Positions 31,314 to 40,421 are shown, numbered from the stretch's first letter. The stretch is DNA of 64,000 nt from Marinobacterium sp. xm-d-530 (GCF_013283365.1 NZ_WBYM01000004.1:62001-126000); one strand, 5' to 3'. Notes: generated by a model not told the origin, from the sequence alone. A program made the numbers and translations.

Positions 31314-31925
31314 TTACATCTGCTTCTCAGTTTTTTCACCTGCTACTTCGATGTCGACACGGCGGTCTGGACGAAGACAGGCGATTAGTTGAGCGCCTTT
31401 GCCAGTACAGTTCGCTACCGGAGCTGTTTCACCTTTAGCATCCACTCGTAGTTTCCAATCTGTAACGCCAGCGCCTTTAAGCTCTGATGCAACAGCGGTA
31501 GCACGATCTAGTGATAGCTTCTGGTTGTAAGCGTCTGAACCGATGCGGTCTGCGTAGCCTACTAGCTTAACGCTCTCAACGTATGAAAGTGATTTAATAA
31601 AATCAATTACGCTGCTAAGCGAGCCCACTTTGGTACTGTTGAAGTCAAAGTAGACAGCAAATTTACGTTTAGCTTCGACTTCGACCATTTTAGGTTCTGC
31701 TGGTTTTGCCATCTCCTCTTCTACAGCCGGAGCTGCTGTACCACCACACTCAGCTGGCACGAAGTCAGCAGTCCAGTTGGGAGTCTTAATACATTCACCA
31801 GCAGGTGTTTTAATAATGTAACCTTCGGTTTCATGAGTAACATAGCCTGGGAAGTCGCCATGGGCCATTGCTGAACCGCTAGCAATAGCTAGTAACATAC
31901 TTGTAGCGAGTGCGATCTTTTTCAT
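31314..31925 (-). CDS. OmpA-C-domain periplasmic/outer membrane protein, RmpM-like
   Basis: The 203-residue protein has a signal peptide (to about residue 21, GSAMA), a short region with two cysteines in GECIKTPNWTADFVPAECGG, an Ala/Glu/Pro linker and a C-terminal OmpA peptidoglycan-binding domain (FDFNSTKVGSL, GYADRIGSDAYNQKLSLDRATAVASELK, CLRPDRRVDIEV). It lacks the N-terminal beta barrel. The cysteine pair plus OmpA domain resembles Neisseria RmpM, which ties outer membrane porins to the cell wall. A similar structural role is likely. Confidence 0.87.
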   Translation of the reverse strand: MKKIALATSMLLAIASGSAMAHGDFPGYVTHETEGYIIKTPAGECIKTPNWTADFVPAECGGTAAPAVEEEMAKPAEPKMVEVEAKRKFAVYFDFNSTKVGSLSSVIDFIKSLSYVESVKLVGYADRIGSDAYNQKLSLDRATAVASELKGAGVTDWKLRVDAKGETAPVANCTGKGAQLIACLRPDRRVDIEVAGEKTEKQM

Positions 31926-32033
31926 TATCTAATTCCTATCTTGTTCGACCTGTTGTTAAGTCTTAATGCCTATATTAACTGGGCGAGTCTTAACCCTAAT
32001 TTAACTGTAGACCAAGATTTGAAAAAATGTGAT

Positions 32034-32333
32034 TTAAGGTAAAACTTTTTTGTACGGCTTTACTTTAACCTCTGTGTAGACATCAGCGGCCACGTAGGGA
32101 TCCGCATCTGCCCAAGATTTTGCCTCTTCCAGAGAGGCAAATTCAGCGATCACTAGGCTGCCTGTGAACCCTGCTTCACCCGGATCTTCAGAATCGATCG
32201 CAGGGTGAGGGCCGGCAACCAGAAGTCGGCCTTCGGCACTTAATGCTTTCAGTCTCTCAAGGTGCTCAGGGCGAGCAGCCAATCGGCGATCCAGTGAATT
32301 AGGTTTATCTTCAGAGATAATAGCGTAGTACAT
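32034..32333 (-). CDS. yciI: YciI family protein
   Basis: The 99-residue protein closely follows E. coli YciI in length and pattern: [58 protein letters not shown] and [13 protein letters not shown]. The conserved His/Asp pair suggests a small enzyme, but no reaction is firmly known. ATG at 32333 follows AGAGGT and matches the family N terminus; the in-frame GTG two codons upstream lies in the ribosome binding site. It is 8 bases after yciB in an operon, as in enterics. Confidence 0.92.
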   Translation of the reverse strand: MYYAIISEDKPNSLDRRLAARPEHLERLKALSAEGRLLVAGPHPAIDSEDPGEAGFTGSLVIAEFASLEEAKSWADADPYVAADVYTEVKVKPYKKVLP

Positions 32334-32341
32334 AAACACCT

Positions 32342-32893
32342 CTATTTTTCGGTGGGTGCTTCAGGCTCTTTTGCATGTTTTGCAATATAGAGGCCCTGAA
32401 GAATGATGAAAAGGATGGTTAAACCGAGCATACCGAAGAGTTTGAAATCGACCCAGATCTCTTCACTGAAGTTGTAGGCAACGTAGAGATTGACAATGCC
32501 GACAGCAACAAAGAAAACGACCCAAGCAAGATTCAAACGTGACCATACCGCTTTGGGTAACTCCATGCTTGAGCCCATCAGACGCTCAACGACGGTCTTA
32601 TCGCCAATGAACTGTGTGGCCATAAAGCCTACCGCAAATAGCCAGTTAACGATGGTCGGCTTCCACTGGATGAACGCCTTGTCTTGAAAGGCGAGCGTTG
32701 CACCACCCAGTAGAACTACTAAGACCAGTGTCACAAGCTGCATTTTCTCGATCTTGCCTTGAACTTTCCAAGAGTAGAGCATCTGCAAAAGGGTTGCCGG
32801 TATTAGAACAGCGGTCGCCAACAAAATGTCATTGGTGAACTTATAGACCGCAAAAAAGACGATAACTGGAAGAAAATCGAGTAGTATCTTCAT
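32342..32893 (-). CDS. yciB: Inner membrane protein YciB (septation protein A family)
   Basis: A 183-residue protein with five predicted membrane helices, beginning [31 protein letters not shown], the YciB/IspZ signature. It also has [29 protein letters not shown] and [14 protein letters not shown]. In E. coli YciB acts in envelope maintenance and septation. It is divergent from rnm and upstream of yciI, as in many gammaproteobacteria. Confidence 0.95.
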   Translation of the reverse strand: MKILLDFLPVIVFFAVYKFTNDILLATAVLIPATLLQMLYSWKVQGKIEKMQLVTLVLVVLLGGATLAFQDKAFIQWKPTIVNWLFAVGFMATQFIGDKTVVERLMGSSMELPKAVWSRLNLAWVVFFVAVGIVNLYVAYNFSEEIWVDFKLFGMLGLTILFIILQGLYIAKHAKEPEAPTEK

Positions 32894-32947
32894 ATAGAAC
32901 CTCTGAAAAATTTGCCACAGTATAAAAGCTCAAACGCAAAGTTAAAA

Positions 32948-33796
32948 ATGATGATTCCAGCAATCGGTCAATTTGACCTTCATATGCACAGTAATGTTTC
33001 CGATGGCACCTTAAGTCCAACGGAGTTAGTGCAGCGCATCTCCAAAACCGATGTGAAGGTCATGGCATTGACGGATCACGATACCTTAGGTGGATTGGCT
33101 GAAGCGAAAGCGGAAGCAGATCGCCTCGGCATCCAGTTTATAAACGGTGTTGAGTTGACCTGTGACTGGCGTGGTCGCGTTATTCATCTGGTGGGACTTG
33201 GCTTCGATCCCAGTTCTGACAAGTTTGAAGCTTATATGGATCACTTAATTCAGCTCAGGTACCAGCGTGCAGAGAAGATTGCAGCGCGATTAGAGAAGCG
33301 TGGTGTTGCTCGAGGTCTGTTTGATCTGGCTAAACAGTATTCAGGAGAGGGGCAAATTGGTCGCCCCCACTTTGCACAGGCGCTACTAGAGCTCGGTAAA
33401 GTCGAGTCGATGCAAGAGGCCTTTGATAAATACTTAGGTCAAGGTTGTGCGGGCGATGTTAAAGCGGAATGGCCTGCCATCGAGCAGAGTATTGCACTGA
33501 TTAAAGAGGCAGGTGGCGTGGCGATTCTGGCTCACCCCACCAAGTACAAGATGACCTTTACTAAGCTTCGTGAACTGATGGCTGACATGCTTTCAGCGGG
33601 GGCTGATGGGTTAGAGGTGAGCTATCCTGGAGTGACACCGGGTCATCAGCATGAACTGATTAAGTTGGCTGATCGAGCAAATTGTTGGGTCTCTGCAGGC
33701 AGTGACTTCCACTCCCCCGATCAACGTTGGACGGCGTTAGGTCGTTATCCCCATTTTGATGCACAACGAGTCATCGTTGAGCAGTTATGTGCTTAA
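32948..33796 (+). CDS. rnm: PHP-domain phosphoesterase (RNase AM family)
   Basis: The 282-residue protein is a PHP domain enzyme: FDLHMHSNVSDGTLSPTELV (metal-binding His pair), LTDHDTLGGL, HLVGLGF, and the C-terminal AGSDFHSPD. E. coli Rnm (YciV/TrpH) is a 5'-3' exonuclease on short oligonucleotides and matures 5' ends of rRNAs. The ATG pair at 32948/32951 gives the family N terminus; the upstream TTG at 32912 is unlikely. It is followed by yciO, the E. coli order too. Confidence 0.93.
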   Translation: MMIPAIGQFDLHMHSNVSDGTLSPTELVQRISKTDVKVMALTDHDTLGGLAEAKAEADRLGIQFINGVELTCDWRGRVIHLVGLGFDPSSDKFEAYMDHLIQLRYQRAEKIAARLEKRGVARGLFDLAKQYSGEGQIGRPHFAQALLELGKVESMQEAFDKYLGQGCAGDVKAEWPAIEQSIALIKEAGGVAILAHPTKYKMTFTKLRELMADMLSAGADGLEVSYPGVTPGHQHELIKLADRANCWVSAGSDFHSPDQRWTALGRYPHFDAQRVIVEQLCA

Positions 33797-33811
33797 GGGC
33801 ACGGAGTTACT

Positions 33812-34429
33812 ATGAGCCAGTTCTTCTCGATTCACCCCGATAACCCGCAAGCGAGACTGGTGTCGCAGGCCGTTGAGATTTTGAATAAGGGCGGAGTGAT
33901 TATCTACCCGACGGATTCAGGTTATGCACTAGGCTGTCACCTTGGTGATAAGAACGCCATGGAGCGTATTCAGCGTATTCGCAGGCTCGATGATAAGCAT
34001 AATTTCACGCTTGTCTGTCGTGACCTCTCAGAGATTGGAACCTACGCAAAGTTAGGTAACAGTATGTTCCGCTTTATTAAGTCACATACTCCTGGTGCTT
34101 ATACCTTCATTCTCAATGCGACGACGGAAGTGCCTAGACGCTTAATGCATCCTAAGCGCCGTACCATTGGGATTCGCATACCGGATAATAAAATTGCCAT
34201 GGCCATCGCAGAAACCTTGGGCGAGCCGATCATGAGTACGACTCTGATCATGCCTGATGAAGAGATGCCTCTTACTGATCCTTATGACATTCGCGAGTTG
34301 CTAGAGCATGCTGTTGATCTTGTTATCGATGGTGGATACTGCGGTATGGATCCAACGACAGTGCTAAACCTGACAGATGACGAAGTCGTTATTGTTCGTG
34401 AAGGTGCAGGACCTACCGATACATTCTAA
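33812..34429 (+). CDS. yciO: YciO/TsaC-family protein
   Basis: The 205-residue protein has the YrdC/Sua5 fold: GGVIIYPTDSGYALGCHLGDKNAMERI, RRLDDKHNFTLVCRDLSEIG, TPGAYTFILNA, RRTIGIRIPDN and the phosphate-binding MSTTLIMP. Length and details (SGYALGC) match YciO rather than TsaC. E. coli YciO has weak threonylcarbamoyl-adenylate activity and its biological role is unclear. It overlaps the convergent oxidoreductase gene by 4 bases. Confidence 0.93.
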   Translation: MSQFFSIHPDNPQARLVSQAVEILNKGGVIIYPTDSGYALGCHLGDKNAMERIQRIRRLDDKHNFTLVCRDLSEIGTYAKLGNSMFRFIKSHTPGAYTFILNATTEVPRRLMHPKRRTIGIRIPDNKIAMAIAETLGEPIMSTTLIMPDEEMPLTDPYDIRELLEHAVDLVIDGGYCGMDPTTVLNLTDDEVVIVREGAGPTDTF

Positions 34430-35454
34430 ATGAGCTCGATACTCTTCTGTTCCTGTGAGGATAGAAATCCCGCTTCAATAATGGCGATTTGATCGACAAC
34501 AGATTCCAAAGGGACGGGGTTCTCTGCAACACCCTCTATAAAGCCTTTAACCTGCTCAAAAAACTGGGCGTAATTGCCTGGCTCTGTTGTGACCCTCTCA
34601 TCGCCTTGTTCGTTATGCAATCTGCCAAAATTAGCAAACTCCTCTGCGGTCCAACTTGGCGTAGAGAATGCTTTGCCGTTAATCAGCTGCGCCTCTTGAG
34701 GATCCAGTGCATATTTCACAAATCGACCTTGGGTTCCCTGAACATCGAATCTTAGAGGGCGGCCAAAGCAGAAGGGTGAGCTGTGCAGTTTAACGACTGT
34801 GTTTGAGTAGTGAAGCAGTACATCAAAATAGTCATCAACAGAAGCTCCCTCCCTTAACGTCCTGATATCCGCGGTGACGGCTGAGGGTTTACCAAAGAGT
34901 TGCAAGGCTTGGTCAACAAGGTGAGGCCCAAGATCAAACCAGATGCCCGCTCCCTCACCGGGAAGTTCGCGCCAGCGAGTTTTAGGGATTGGCCTGGCAC
35001 GATCAAAGTGCGACTCAAAACGTCTGATTTCACCCAATCGACCTGACCTAAGTAGCTTTTTAAGGGTGAGAAAGTCACCATCCCAGCGTCTGTTTTGAAA
35101 GATGCTGACCGAGCCCGATGATTCCTTCTCTAAACGAATTAACTCGTTCAACTGTGAACTCGATGTGCAGGCGGGCTTGTCGAGGATAACCCGCTTTCCG
35201 GCTTTAAGCAGAGCCTGAGTGATCTCAAAATGGGAATCGTTTGGAGTGGTGACAATGTAGAGTTCCGCACTGCTCGATTCGAGCATCTCTTGATAGTGGC
35301 GATAGGCGATCATCTCAGGCCAGTACTGTTTGGCCTCGGTTGCATTAGATCCGCTAGCTGCAATCAGTTCATAGCCATCAAGTGTTCTTAAAAAAGGCTC
35401 GTGAAAGGTTTTAGCTGCAAATCCATAGCCAATGATGGCGGTTTTTATCGTCAT
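34426..35454 (-). CDS. Gfo/Idh/MocA family NAD(P)-dependent oxidoreductase
   Basis: The 342-residue protein has an N-terminal Rossmann fold (KTAIIGYGFAAKTFHEPFL), the family motif DKPACTSSSQLNEL (usually EKP; here DKP) and a C-terminal domain with GEGAGIWFDLGPHLVDQALQLFG, whose His and Asp are the usual catalytic type. Closest in style to E. coli YdgJ and Bacillus scyllo-inositol dehydrogenases. The substrate is probably a polyol or sugar but cannot be read from sequence or neighbours. Confidence 0.9.
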   Translation of the reverse strand: MTIKTAIIGYGFAAKTFHEPFLRTLDGYELIAASGSNATEAKQYWPEMIAYRHYQEMLESSSAELYIVTTPNDSHFEITQALLKAGKRVILDKPACTSSSQLNELIRLEKESSGSVSIFQNRRWDGDFLTLKKLLRSGRLGEIRRFESHFDRARPIPKTRWRELPGEGAGIWFDLGPHLVDQALQLFGKPSAVTADIRTLREGASVDDYFDVLLHYSNTVVKLHSSPFCFGRPLRFDVQGTQGRFVKYALDPQEAQLINGKAFSTPSWTAEEFANFGRLHNEQGDERVTTEPGNYAQFFEQVKGFIEGVAENPVPLESVVDQIAIIEAGFLSSQEQKSIELI

Positions 35455-35558
35455 TAAATGCTCTATTTCTTAACTCGGGGCTTGGGTCCACTTATTGAAA
35501 CAGGTTAATCTGTGTCCTTAATTTGAACAAGCTGTTTGATCGGTTTTAGGAGTGGGTT

Positions 35559-36998
35559 TTGGAGTTGTTAGTCGCGTTAGGTTTCAGTGTTGTTGTCATA
35601 GTTGTGGGTTATCTATGGCACCGCTCATCCCTTGCCCATAGACTTTCAGAGGTGGCTCAACAGCAAGTGCAGCTTGAATCTAAGTTGGCGGTGGTCGAGT
35701 CTCAACTGACCTATAAAGAGTCCCTGATTGCAGAAAAGGAGTCCCGTCTATCTGAGTTAAAAGGCGAGTTGGAGGTTGAGAGGCAGCAGTCGGCTCAGTT
35801 ACGAAACCAGCTAATGCAGTTGGGTGAAGAGAAAGCGCGTCGTGACACTGAACTTGAGCAGAAAGAGGTGCATTTCGCTCAGCAGATCAAACAGCTGGAA
35901 GAGAGTCGTACCCTTTTAAAAAGGGAGTTCGAAGCGCTGGCGCAAGAGATTCTTGAAGCGAAAGGGAAAAGCTTTCAGGAGCAGAGCCAGCAGCGTTTGG
36001 ACGCTCTGTTAAAACCGATGACGTCTGAGATGAAAGGGTTCAAAGAGCGCATCGAGAAGATACACCAGTTTGATAACGAGCAGCGCTCCAAGCTGACGAC
36101 GGAACTGCAGCAGCTAAAAGATCTCAATGCGAAAATTACTACGGAAGCTGAGCGACTCAGTTCCGCGCTTCAGGGTCAGAAGAAGATGCAGGGTAACTGG
36201 GGTGAGCTGATGCTCGAAAATGTCCTCGATTCCAGTGGATTGCGCCGAGGTAAAGACTACAAGCGTGAAGTGAGCATCAATACTGAAGAGGGGAGACAGC
36301 GCCCTGATGTTGTGGTCTATCTTCCACAGAACAAGCATTTGATTATTGATGCCAAAACCTCACTATCTGCTTACACACGCTACGTAAATGCGGAAGATCC
36401 CCATGAGCGGGCTCAGGCGCTCAAAGAGCATGCTGAAGCGATGCAAGCTCGCATTAAAGAGCTATCCGACAAAAGCTATTTCAAGCTCAATGGGCTCAAC
36501 TCACCAGAGGTGGTTGTGATGTTTGTGCCGATTGAATCGGCCTATGTTGAAGCGCTCAAATACAATGAGACGCTATTCCAAGAGGCGATTGAAAAGCAGG
36601 TACTGGTGGCAACACCAACGACGCTATTAACGGCTTTGAATATTGTGCGTCAGCTGTGGCGCTTTGAAGATCAATCAAAACACAGTGCTCAGCTGGCCGA
36701 CCGTGCAGAAAAAGTCTATAGCAAACTCAGCTCTTTCCTTATGAGTATGCAAGATGTTGGACGTAAGCTCGACAGTGCGCGCACCAGTTACGATAAAGCC
36801 TTGGGTCAGCTCTACTCAGGTAAGGGGAACCTCATCAAACAGGCGGCTGAGTTTAAAGAGTTGGGTGTCTCTGTTCAAAAAGAGCTACCGGCTGATTTGG
36901 TTGAAAAAGCCTCGCTTGAATTAGAATCTCCCTATACAGCAGGCGCATCAGACACATCTGACCCAGTAAGAATTGAGCCTCAACAAAACTCTGATTGA
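35559..36998 (+). CDS. rmuC: DNA recombination protein RmuC
   Basis: RmuC limits inversions and recombination at short inverted repeats; the C-terminal domain is related to restriction-type nucleases. The 479-residue protein has an N-terminal membrane helix (LLVALGFSVVVIVVGYLW), a long coiled coil (about residues 25-200) and the RmuC domain (GNWGELMLENVLDSSGLRRGKDY, RPDVVVYLPQNKHLIIDAKTSLSAY, VMFVPIESAY). The start is TTG at 35559, 6 bases after AGGAG. It overlaps the convergent LysR gene by 19 bases. Confidence 0.95.
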   Translation: MELLVALGFSVVVIVVGYLWHRSSLAHRLSEVAQQQVQLESKLAVVESQLTYKESLIAEKESRLSELKGELEVERQQSAQLRNQLMQLGEEKARRDTELEQKEVHFAQQIKQLEESRTLLKREFEALAQEILEAKGKSFQEQSQQRLDALLKPMTSEMKGFKERIEKIHQFDNEQRSKLTTELQQLKDLNAKITTEAERLSSALQGQKKMQGNWGELMLENVLDSSGLRRGKDYKREVSINTEEGRQRPDVVVYLPQNKHLIIDAKTSLSAYTRYVNAEDPHERAQALKEHAEAMQARIKELSDKSYFKLNGLNSPEVVVMFVPIESAYVEALKYNETLFQEAIEKQVLVATPTTLLTALNIVRQLWRFEDQSKHSAQLADRAEKVYSKLSSFLMSMQDVGRKLDSARTSYDKALGQLYSGKGNLIKQAAEFKELGVSVQKELPADLVEKASLELESPYTAGASDTSDPVRIEPQQNSD

Positions 36999-37858
36999 AC
37001 CTCGGTGATCAGGTGCGCTAACGCTTTTACTCCTGGAGTGGATGTTTCTCCATGCGTCAGTATTAGGTAAAGCTCTGCAAAGCGCTCGTTGCCTTCTGCT
37101 AAATTGAGGGGTTTTAACGCTCCGCTGGCGAGGTGATTTGCAATCAGCGCTTCGGCGTACCAGGCGAACCCCATACCCTTAATAGCAGCCTCAATAGAGA
37201 GATCGGGCGAATCAAGCGTCCAACGCTGATTGGCCCCGAGCCACCCCGCATCAATATTACGAACGCCTGTGTCTCTCACGACGAGTTGTCGGTGCTCTTG
37301 AAGCATTTCGAGGGTAATGGGTGTCTCAATTTGATGCAGTGGGTGAGAGGGGGCAGCGGCCGCTACAAATCTAAATCGTCCTAAACTCTGACCGACAAAC
37401 CCTGGTGGCACGCGACCACCGATGACTATATCGGCATTCCGCTCTAGCAGAGCCTGCTCAGAACCGCTAAGAACAGAGCGTTGATAGTCAATCTTGGTCT
37501 GCGGTTGCTGTTTTGAAAAACGTTCTAGCGCCTCGAGAATGATGCTGTTCGGGTAAATTGCCTCAATACGAAGTTTGATACGAGCCTCTGCGCCCAATGC
37601 AAACTGACTGGCGAGAGTCTCAATGCGGGTTGCTCGTGCGATCAGCTCGCGGGCATGAACAACTAACTGTTCACCCTCTGTGGTCAAGACCGCACGCCGA
37701 CCTTGAGTGGTGAAAAGTATTACGCCGGTACTCTGCTCAATCTGTTTGATGGCATAACTTAGTGTTGATTGGCTTTTATTGATTGATTCGGCTGCTTTCG
37801 CAAAGGTTTCGCTATCCGCTACAGCAATCAGAGCTTGCCACTGTTCTAAAGATATCAT
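36980..37858 (-). CDS. LysR-type transcriptional regulator
   Basis: The 292-residue protein has an N-terminal winged HTH (LEQWQALIAVADSETFAKAAESINKSQSTLSYAIKQIEQSTGVILF) and a periplasmic-binding-type effector domain. It is divergent from azoR and pirin genes, and the 113-base spacer holds several TCATC/GATGA half-sites, so it probably controls them. The inducer is unknown; quinone- or azo-type electrophiles would fit the neighbours. Confidence 0.92.
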   Translation of the reverse strand: MISLEQWQALIAVADSETFAKAAESINKSQSTLSYAIKQIEQSTGVILFTTQGRRAVLTTEGEQLVVHARELIARATRIETLASQFALGAEARIKLRIEAIYPNSIILEALERFSKQQPQTKIDYQRSVLSGSEQALLERNADIVIGGRVPPGFVGQSLGRFRFVAAAAPSHPLHQIETPITLEMLQEHRQLVVRDTGVRNIDAGWLGANQRWTLDSPDLSIEAAIKGMGFAWYAEALIANHLASGALKPLNLAEGNERFAELYLILTHGETSTPGVKALAHLITEVQSEFC

Positions 37859-37941
37859 CTCATTTCATCTAATATATCGATCATATAAATCTAAATTTTG
37901 CTATTTATCATCGAAATTATAGATGAGATTATCACCTCATC
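37855..37941. promoter_or_regulatory. Cluster of TCATC/GATGA half-sites between lysR and azoR
   Basis: Direct half-sites TCATC at 37855 and 37865 (10 bases apart), an inverted pair TCATC-N9-GATGA (37908-37926) and GATGAG-N8-CTCATC (37922-37941) lie in the divergent spacer. The dyads are similar in size to LysR boxes. Binding is inference. Confidence 0.45.
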
Positions 37942-37971
37942 AAACAGATAATTTTTTAAAAGGATATTGAA

Positions 37972-38559
37972 ATGGCGACTCTACTTCATATTAAAACCTC
38001 TCTATTTGGTGACAATGGTCAGTCAGCGCAACTGGCGAAAAGCTTTGTTGATAAATGGCTGGATGAAAACAGTGATGGCGTGGTCATCGAGCGTGATCTA
38101 GCTAGTGATCCTGTACCTCATTTGGATGCTTACCGAGTAACAGCATTGAATAGTCCGGCTGAAGAGCGTGACGCTGAACAGAGTGCTATCGTTGAGTTTG
38201 CTGACGCACTGCTTGCTGAAGTTAAATCGGCTGATACGATTGTTATCGGTTTGCCAATGTACAATTTCAATATTCCAAGTCAGCTTAAATCCTGGTTTGA
38301 TCACCTGGCTCGTGCTGGGGTGACGTTCCATTACACAGAACAAGGCCCAGTAGGTCTAATCGAAGATAAACCCGTATACCTAGTTGCAACTCGTGGTGGT
38401 CTTTACGCAGAGCAGGGTCAGGATTTCCAGGTTGATTTTGTAAAACAGTTCCTAGGCTTTATTGGGCTTAAAGATACTCGTCTTGTTTTGGCTGAAGGGC
38501 TCGCGATGGATACGCATCGAGATCAGTCACTAGAACAGGCTCGAGCAGCGTTTGTGTAA
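37972..38559 (+). CDS. azoR: FMN-dependent NADH-azoreductase (flavodoxin-like fold)
   Basis: The 195-residue protein has the AzoR pattern: LLHIKTSLFGDNGQSAQLAKSFVDKW (FMN phosphate loop), IGLPMYNFNIPSQLKSWFDHLARAGVTFHYTEQGPVGL and ATRGGLY. Such enzymes reduce azo compounds and quinones by two electrons and protect from thiol and quinone stress. A GGATA site precedes the ATG. It is followed by a pirin gene 33 bases later, a frequent pairing, and is divergent from a LysR gene. Confidence 0.94.
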   Translation: MATLLHIKTSLFGDNGQSAQLAKSFVDKWLDENSDGVVIERDLASDPVPHLDAYRVTALNSPAEERDAEQSAIVEFADALLAEVKSADTIVIGLPMYNFNIPSQLKSWFDHLARAGVTFHYTEQGPVGLIEDKPVYLVATRGGLYAEQGQDFQVDFVKQFLGFIGLKDTRLVLAEGLAMDTHRDQSLEQARAAFV

Positions 38560-38592
38560 ACGGCTGAAACGACAATAAAAAGGAGAATCGTT

Positions 38593-39435
38593 ATGAACCG
38601 AGTGATTAAGCGTCGAGTGCCCGGCGTCGACAGTATGGATGGTGCTGGGGTTCGGATTCGTCGCAGTGTAGGCAAAAGCCAATTCGCACGCATCGATCCA
38701 TTTCTGATGTTGGATTGCTTCTCGTCAGACGATCCTGATGACTACATTGCCGGTTTTCCTGCCCATCCGCACCGTGGTTTTGAGACAGTCACCTACATGC
38801 TCGATGGCTTAATGAAACATCGTGACCATATGGGTAATGAGGGGATCCTGCGTCCAGGGAGTGTGCAGTGGATGACAGCGGGGCGCGGTGTGATTCATGA
38901 AGAGATGCCTCAGCAAGAGAACGGCTTAATGCGCGGATTCCAGTTATGGGTCAATCTACCTGCAAGCGAGAAGATGAAGCCGGCGGCTTATCAAAATATT
39001 GAACCCGAGGAGATCACCGAGATTCAACTACCTAATGCCTTCATTCGATTGGTGGCGGGTTCGTTTGAGTTTGATGGTCAGCACTACACTGGGCCAGTTT
39101 CAGGGATCAGTCGTCAGCCCATTTTTATGGAGGTTCGTTTATCACCGAATGCCGAGCTTGAACTGCCTGTCGCTGAGAACCTGTCAGGTTTTGTCTATCT
39201 ATTCGAAGGGACGGGTTATCTTGCTGATGATAAGCTAGAGATCCATGAGGCAGCCGAGTTGTCCGACGGTGATGCGATTCAACTGACAGCGGGTGCAGAG
39301 GGGGCGAGACTGATGTTGATTGCGGGTGAAGCGATCGGTGAGCCGATTGCTCAGTATGGTCCGTTTGTCATGAATACAACGGATGAGATAGAGCAGGCGA
39401 TTGCCGATTATCGTGCCAACCGTTTGACAGGTTAG
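38593..39435 (+). CDS. Pirin family protein
   Basis: The 280-residue bicupin has the metal-binding pattern of pirins: FPAHPHRGFETVTYMLDG (two His), followed by GSVQWMTAGRGVIHEEMPQ with His and Glu ligands. Pirins of this type can act as quercetinases or redox sensors; the substrate is not known here. AGGAG precedes the ATG. Probably co-transcribed with azoR. Confidence 0.93.
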   Translation: MNRVIKRRVPGVDSMDGAGVRIRRSVGKSQFARIDPFLMLDCFSSDDPDDYIAGFPAHPHRGFETVTYMLDGLMKHRDHMGNEGILRPGSVQWMTAGRGVIHEEMPQQENGLMRGFQLWVNLPASEKMKPAAYQNIEPEEITEIQLPNAFIRLVAGSFEFDGQHYTGPVSGISRQPIFMEVRLSPNAELELPVAENLSGFVYLFEGTGYLADDKLEIHEAAELSDGDAIQLTAGAEGARLMLIAGEAIGEPIAQYGPFVMNTTDEIEQAIADYRANRLTG

Positions 39436-39518
39436 AGGTTTTAACGGGGAGGGTGCCTAGAATTTAATCAGTTGACTCAAATATTCGAGGAAAATTGTAA
39501 TTTTTTCGAAATGAGGGG

Positions 39519-39547
39519 TTGACGGCTAATAGGGTGCTCCGTATTAT
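39519..39547 (+). promoter_or_regulatory. Sigma-70 promoter of the tRNA-Glu/Gly cluster
   Basis: TTGACG (39519-39524) and TATTAT (39542-39547) are separated by the optimal 17 bases, followed by a GC-rich discriminator (GCGCC), typical of stringently controlled stable RNA promoters. The first tRNA starts 39 bases downstream. Confidence 0.85.
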
Positions 39548-39586
39548 TTGCGCCTCCTCACAGAGGAACGCAATACATTAAGTGTT

Positions 39587-39662
39587 GTCCCATTCGTCTA
39601 GTGGCCTAGGACACCGCCCTTTCACGGCGGTAACAGGGGTTCGAACCCCCTATGGGACGCCA
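39587..39662 (+). tRNA. tRNA-Glu (TTC), copy 1
   Basis: A 76-base cloverleaf, GTCCCATTCGTCTAGTGG start, anticodon loop CTTTCAC (TTC), and encoded CCA. Confidence 0.97.
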
Positions 39663-39665
39663 TCC

Positions 39666-39741
39666 GCGGGAATAGCTCAGTTGGTAGAGCGCAACCTTGC
39701 CAAGGTTGAGGTCGCGAGTTCGAGCCTCGTTTCCCGCTCCA
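39666..39741 (+). tRNA. tRNA-Gly (GCC), copy 1
   Basis: A 76-base cloverleaf starting GCGGGAATAGCTCAGTTGG with anticodon arm AACCT-TGCCAAG-style loop (GCC) and encoded TCCA end. It is 3 bases after tRNA-Glu. Confidence 0.97.
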
Positions 39742-39757
39742 ATGTATTGTCTACGAC

Positions 39758-39833
39758 GTCCCATTCGTCTAGTGGCCTAGGACACCGCCCTTTCACGGCG
39801 GTAACAGGGGTTCGAACCCCCTATGGGACGCCA
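39758..39833 (+). tRNA. tRNA-Glu (TTC), copy 2
   Basis: Identical to copy 1 across all 76 bases; the offset from copy 1 is 171 bases. Confidence 0.97.
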
Positions 39834-39838
39834 TTTTT

Positions 39839-39914
39839 GCGGGAATAGCTCAGTTGGTAGAGCGCAACCTTGCCAAGGTTGAGGTCGCGAGTTCGAGCCT
39901 CGTTTCCCGCTCCA
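39839..39914 (+). tRNA. tRNA-Gly (GCC), copy 2
   Basis: Identical to copy 1. No clear terminator follows before the convergent gene that ends 11 bases downstream. Confidence 0.97.
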
Positions 39915-39925
39915 ATCTCCTCTTC

Positions 39926-40339
39926 TTAATGTCTCTTATCGTCTAACGGCGTAATCATCATATTTCGTAGCTGAAGATAGTCAATTGTTGCATCTTGTGA
40001 CTCTTGCTCGAATCGTGCTTCGTCGAGTGCTTGGTACTGTGCAATCTCCTCATCGCCCAGATAGTGAATACAATCACCGCCAAATAGCCAGAGTAAATCG
40101 CGAGATAGCAGGGGTAGGTGTTGTGGGAATGCTCCCACGATTCGCGTCATTAGGGTCTGGCCCAGTTCAAACGCGTCCGCTGAGTGCTCTTCGTAGGCAG
40201 CGATTGTCTGTTCAAACAGCGCAAGCAGCTCATCGGACTCCGTTGTTAAGGTTTCGTCACTGTTGAAAGGTGGCTGCTTTATAAGGTTGTTATAGCCAAG
40301 CTTCAGTAGATTTAGATGAAATTGATGAAAATCGGTCAA
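39926..40339 (-). CDS. Uncharacterised protein, possibly PA2817 family
   Basis: A 137-residue acidic, soluble, helical protein with no signal peptide: TDFHQFHLNLLKLGYNNLIKQPPF, then QTLMTRIVGAFPQHLPLLSRDLLWLFGGDCIHYLGDEEI. The pattern recalls the small Pseudomonas PA2817 family, which lies near an equivalent ABC transporter pair there. No catalytic motif is evident and no function is proposed. Divergent from the ABC transporter operon with an 82-base spacer. Confidence 0.7.
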   Translation of the reverse strand: MTDFHQFHLNLLKLGYNNLIKQPPFNSDETLTTESDELLALFEQTIAAYEEHSADAFELGQTLMTRIVGAFPQHLPLLSRDLLWLFGGDCIHYLGDEEIAQYQALDEARFEQESQDATIDYLQLRNMMITPLDDKRH

Positions 40340-40421
40340 CGGATAGTCCCTGTTTGTCTGTATAATTTGCGTTTAACTATGAATACGTTACTGAGTTAAT
40401 TTTCTCAAAGGTTAGCACTGA

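Noticed and set aside
39582-39848. Plus-strand open frame across the tRNA-Glu/Gly cluster
   Set aside because: It translates tRNA sequence with internal repetition and is not a gene.
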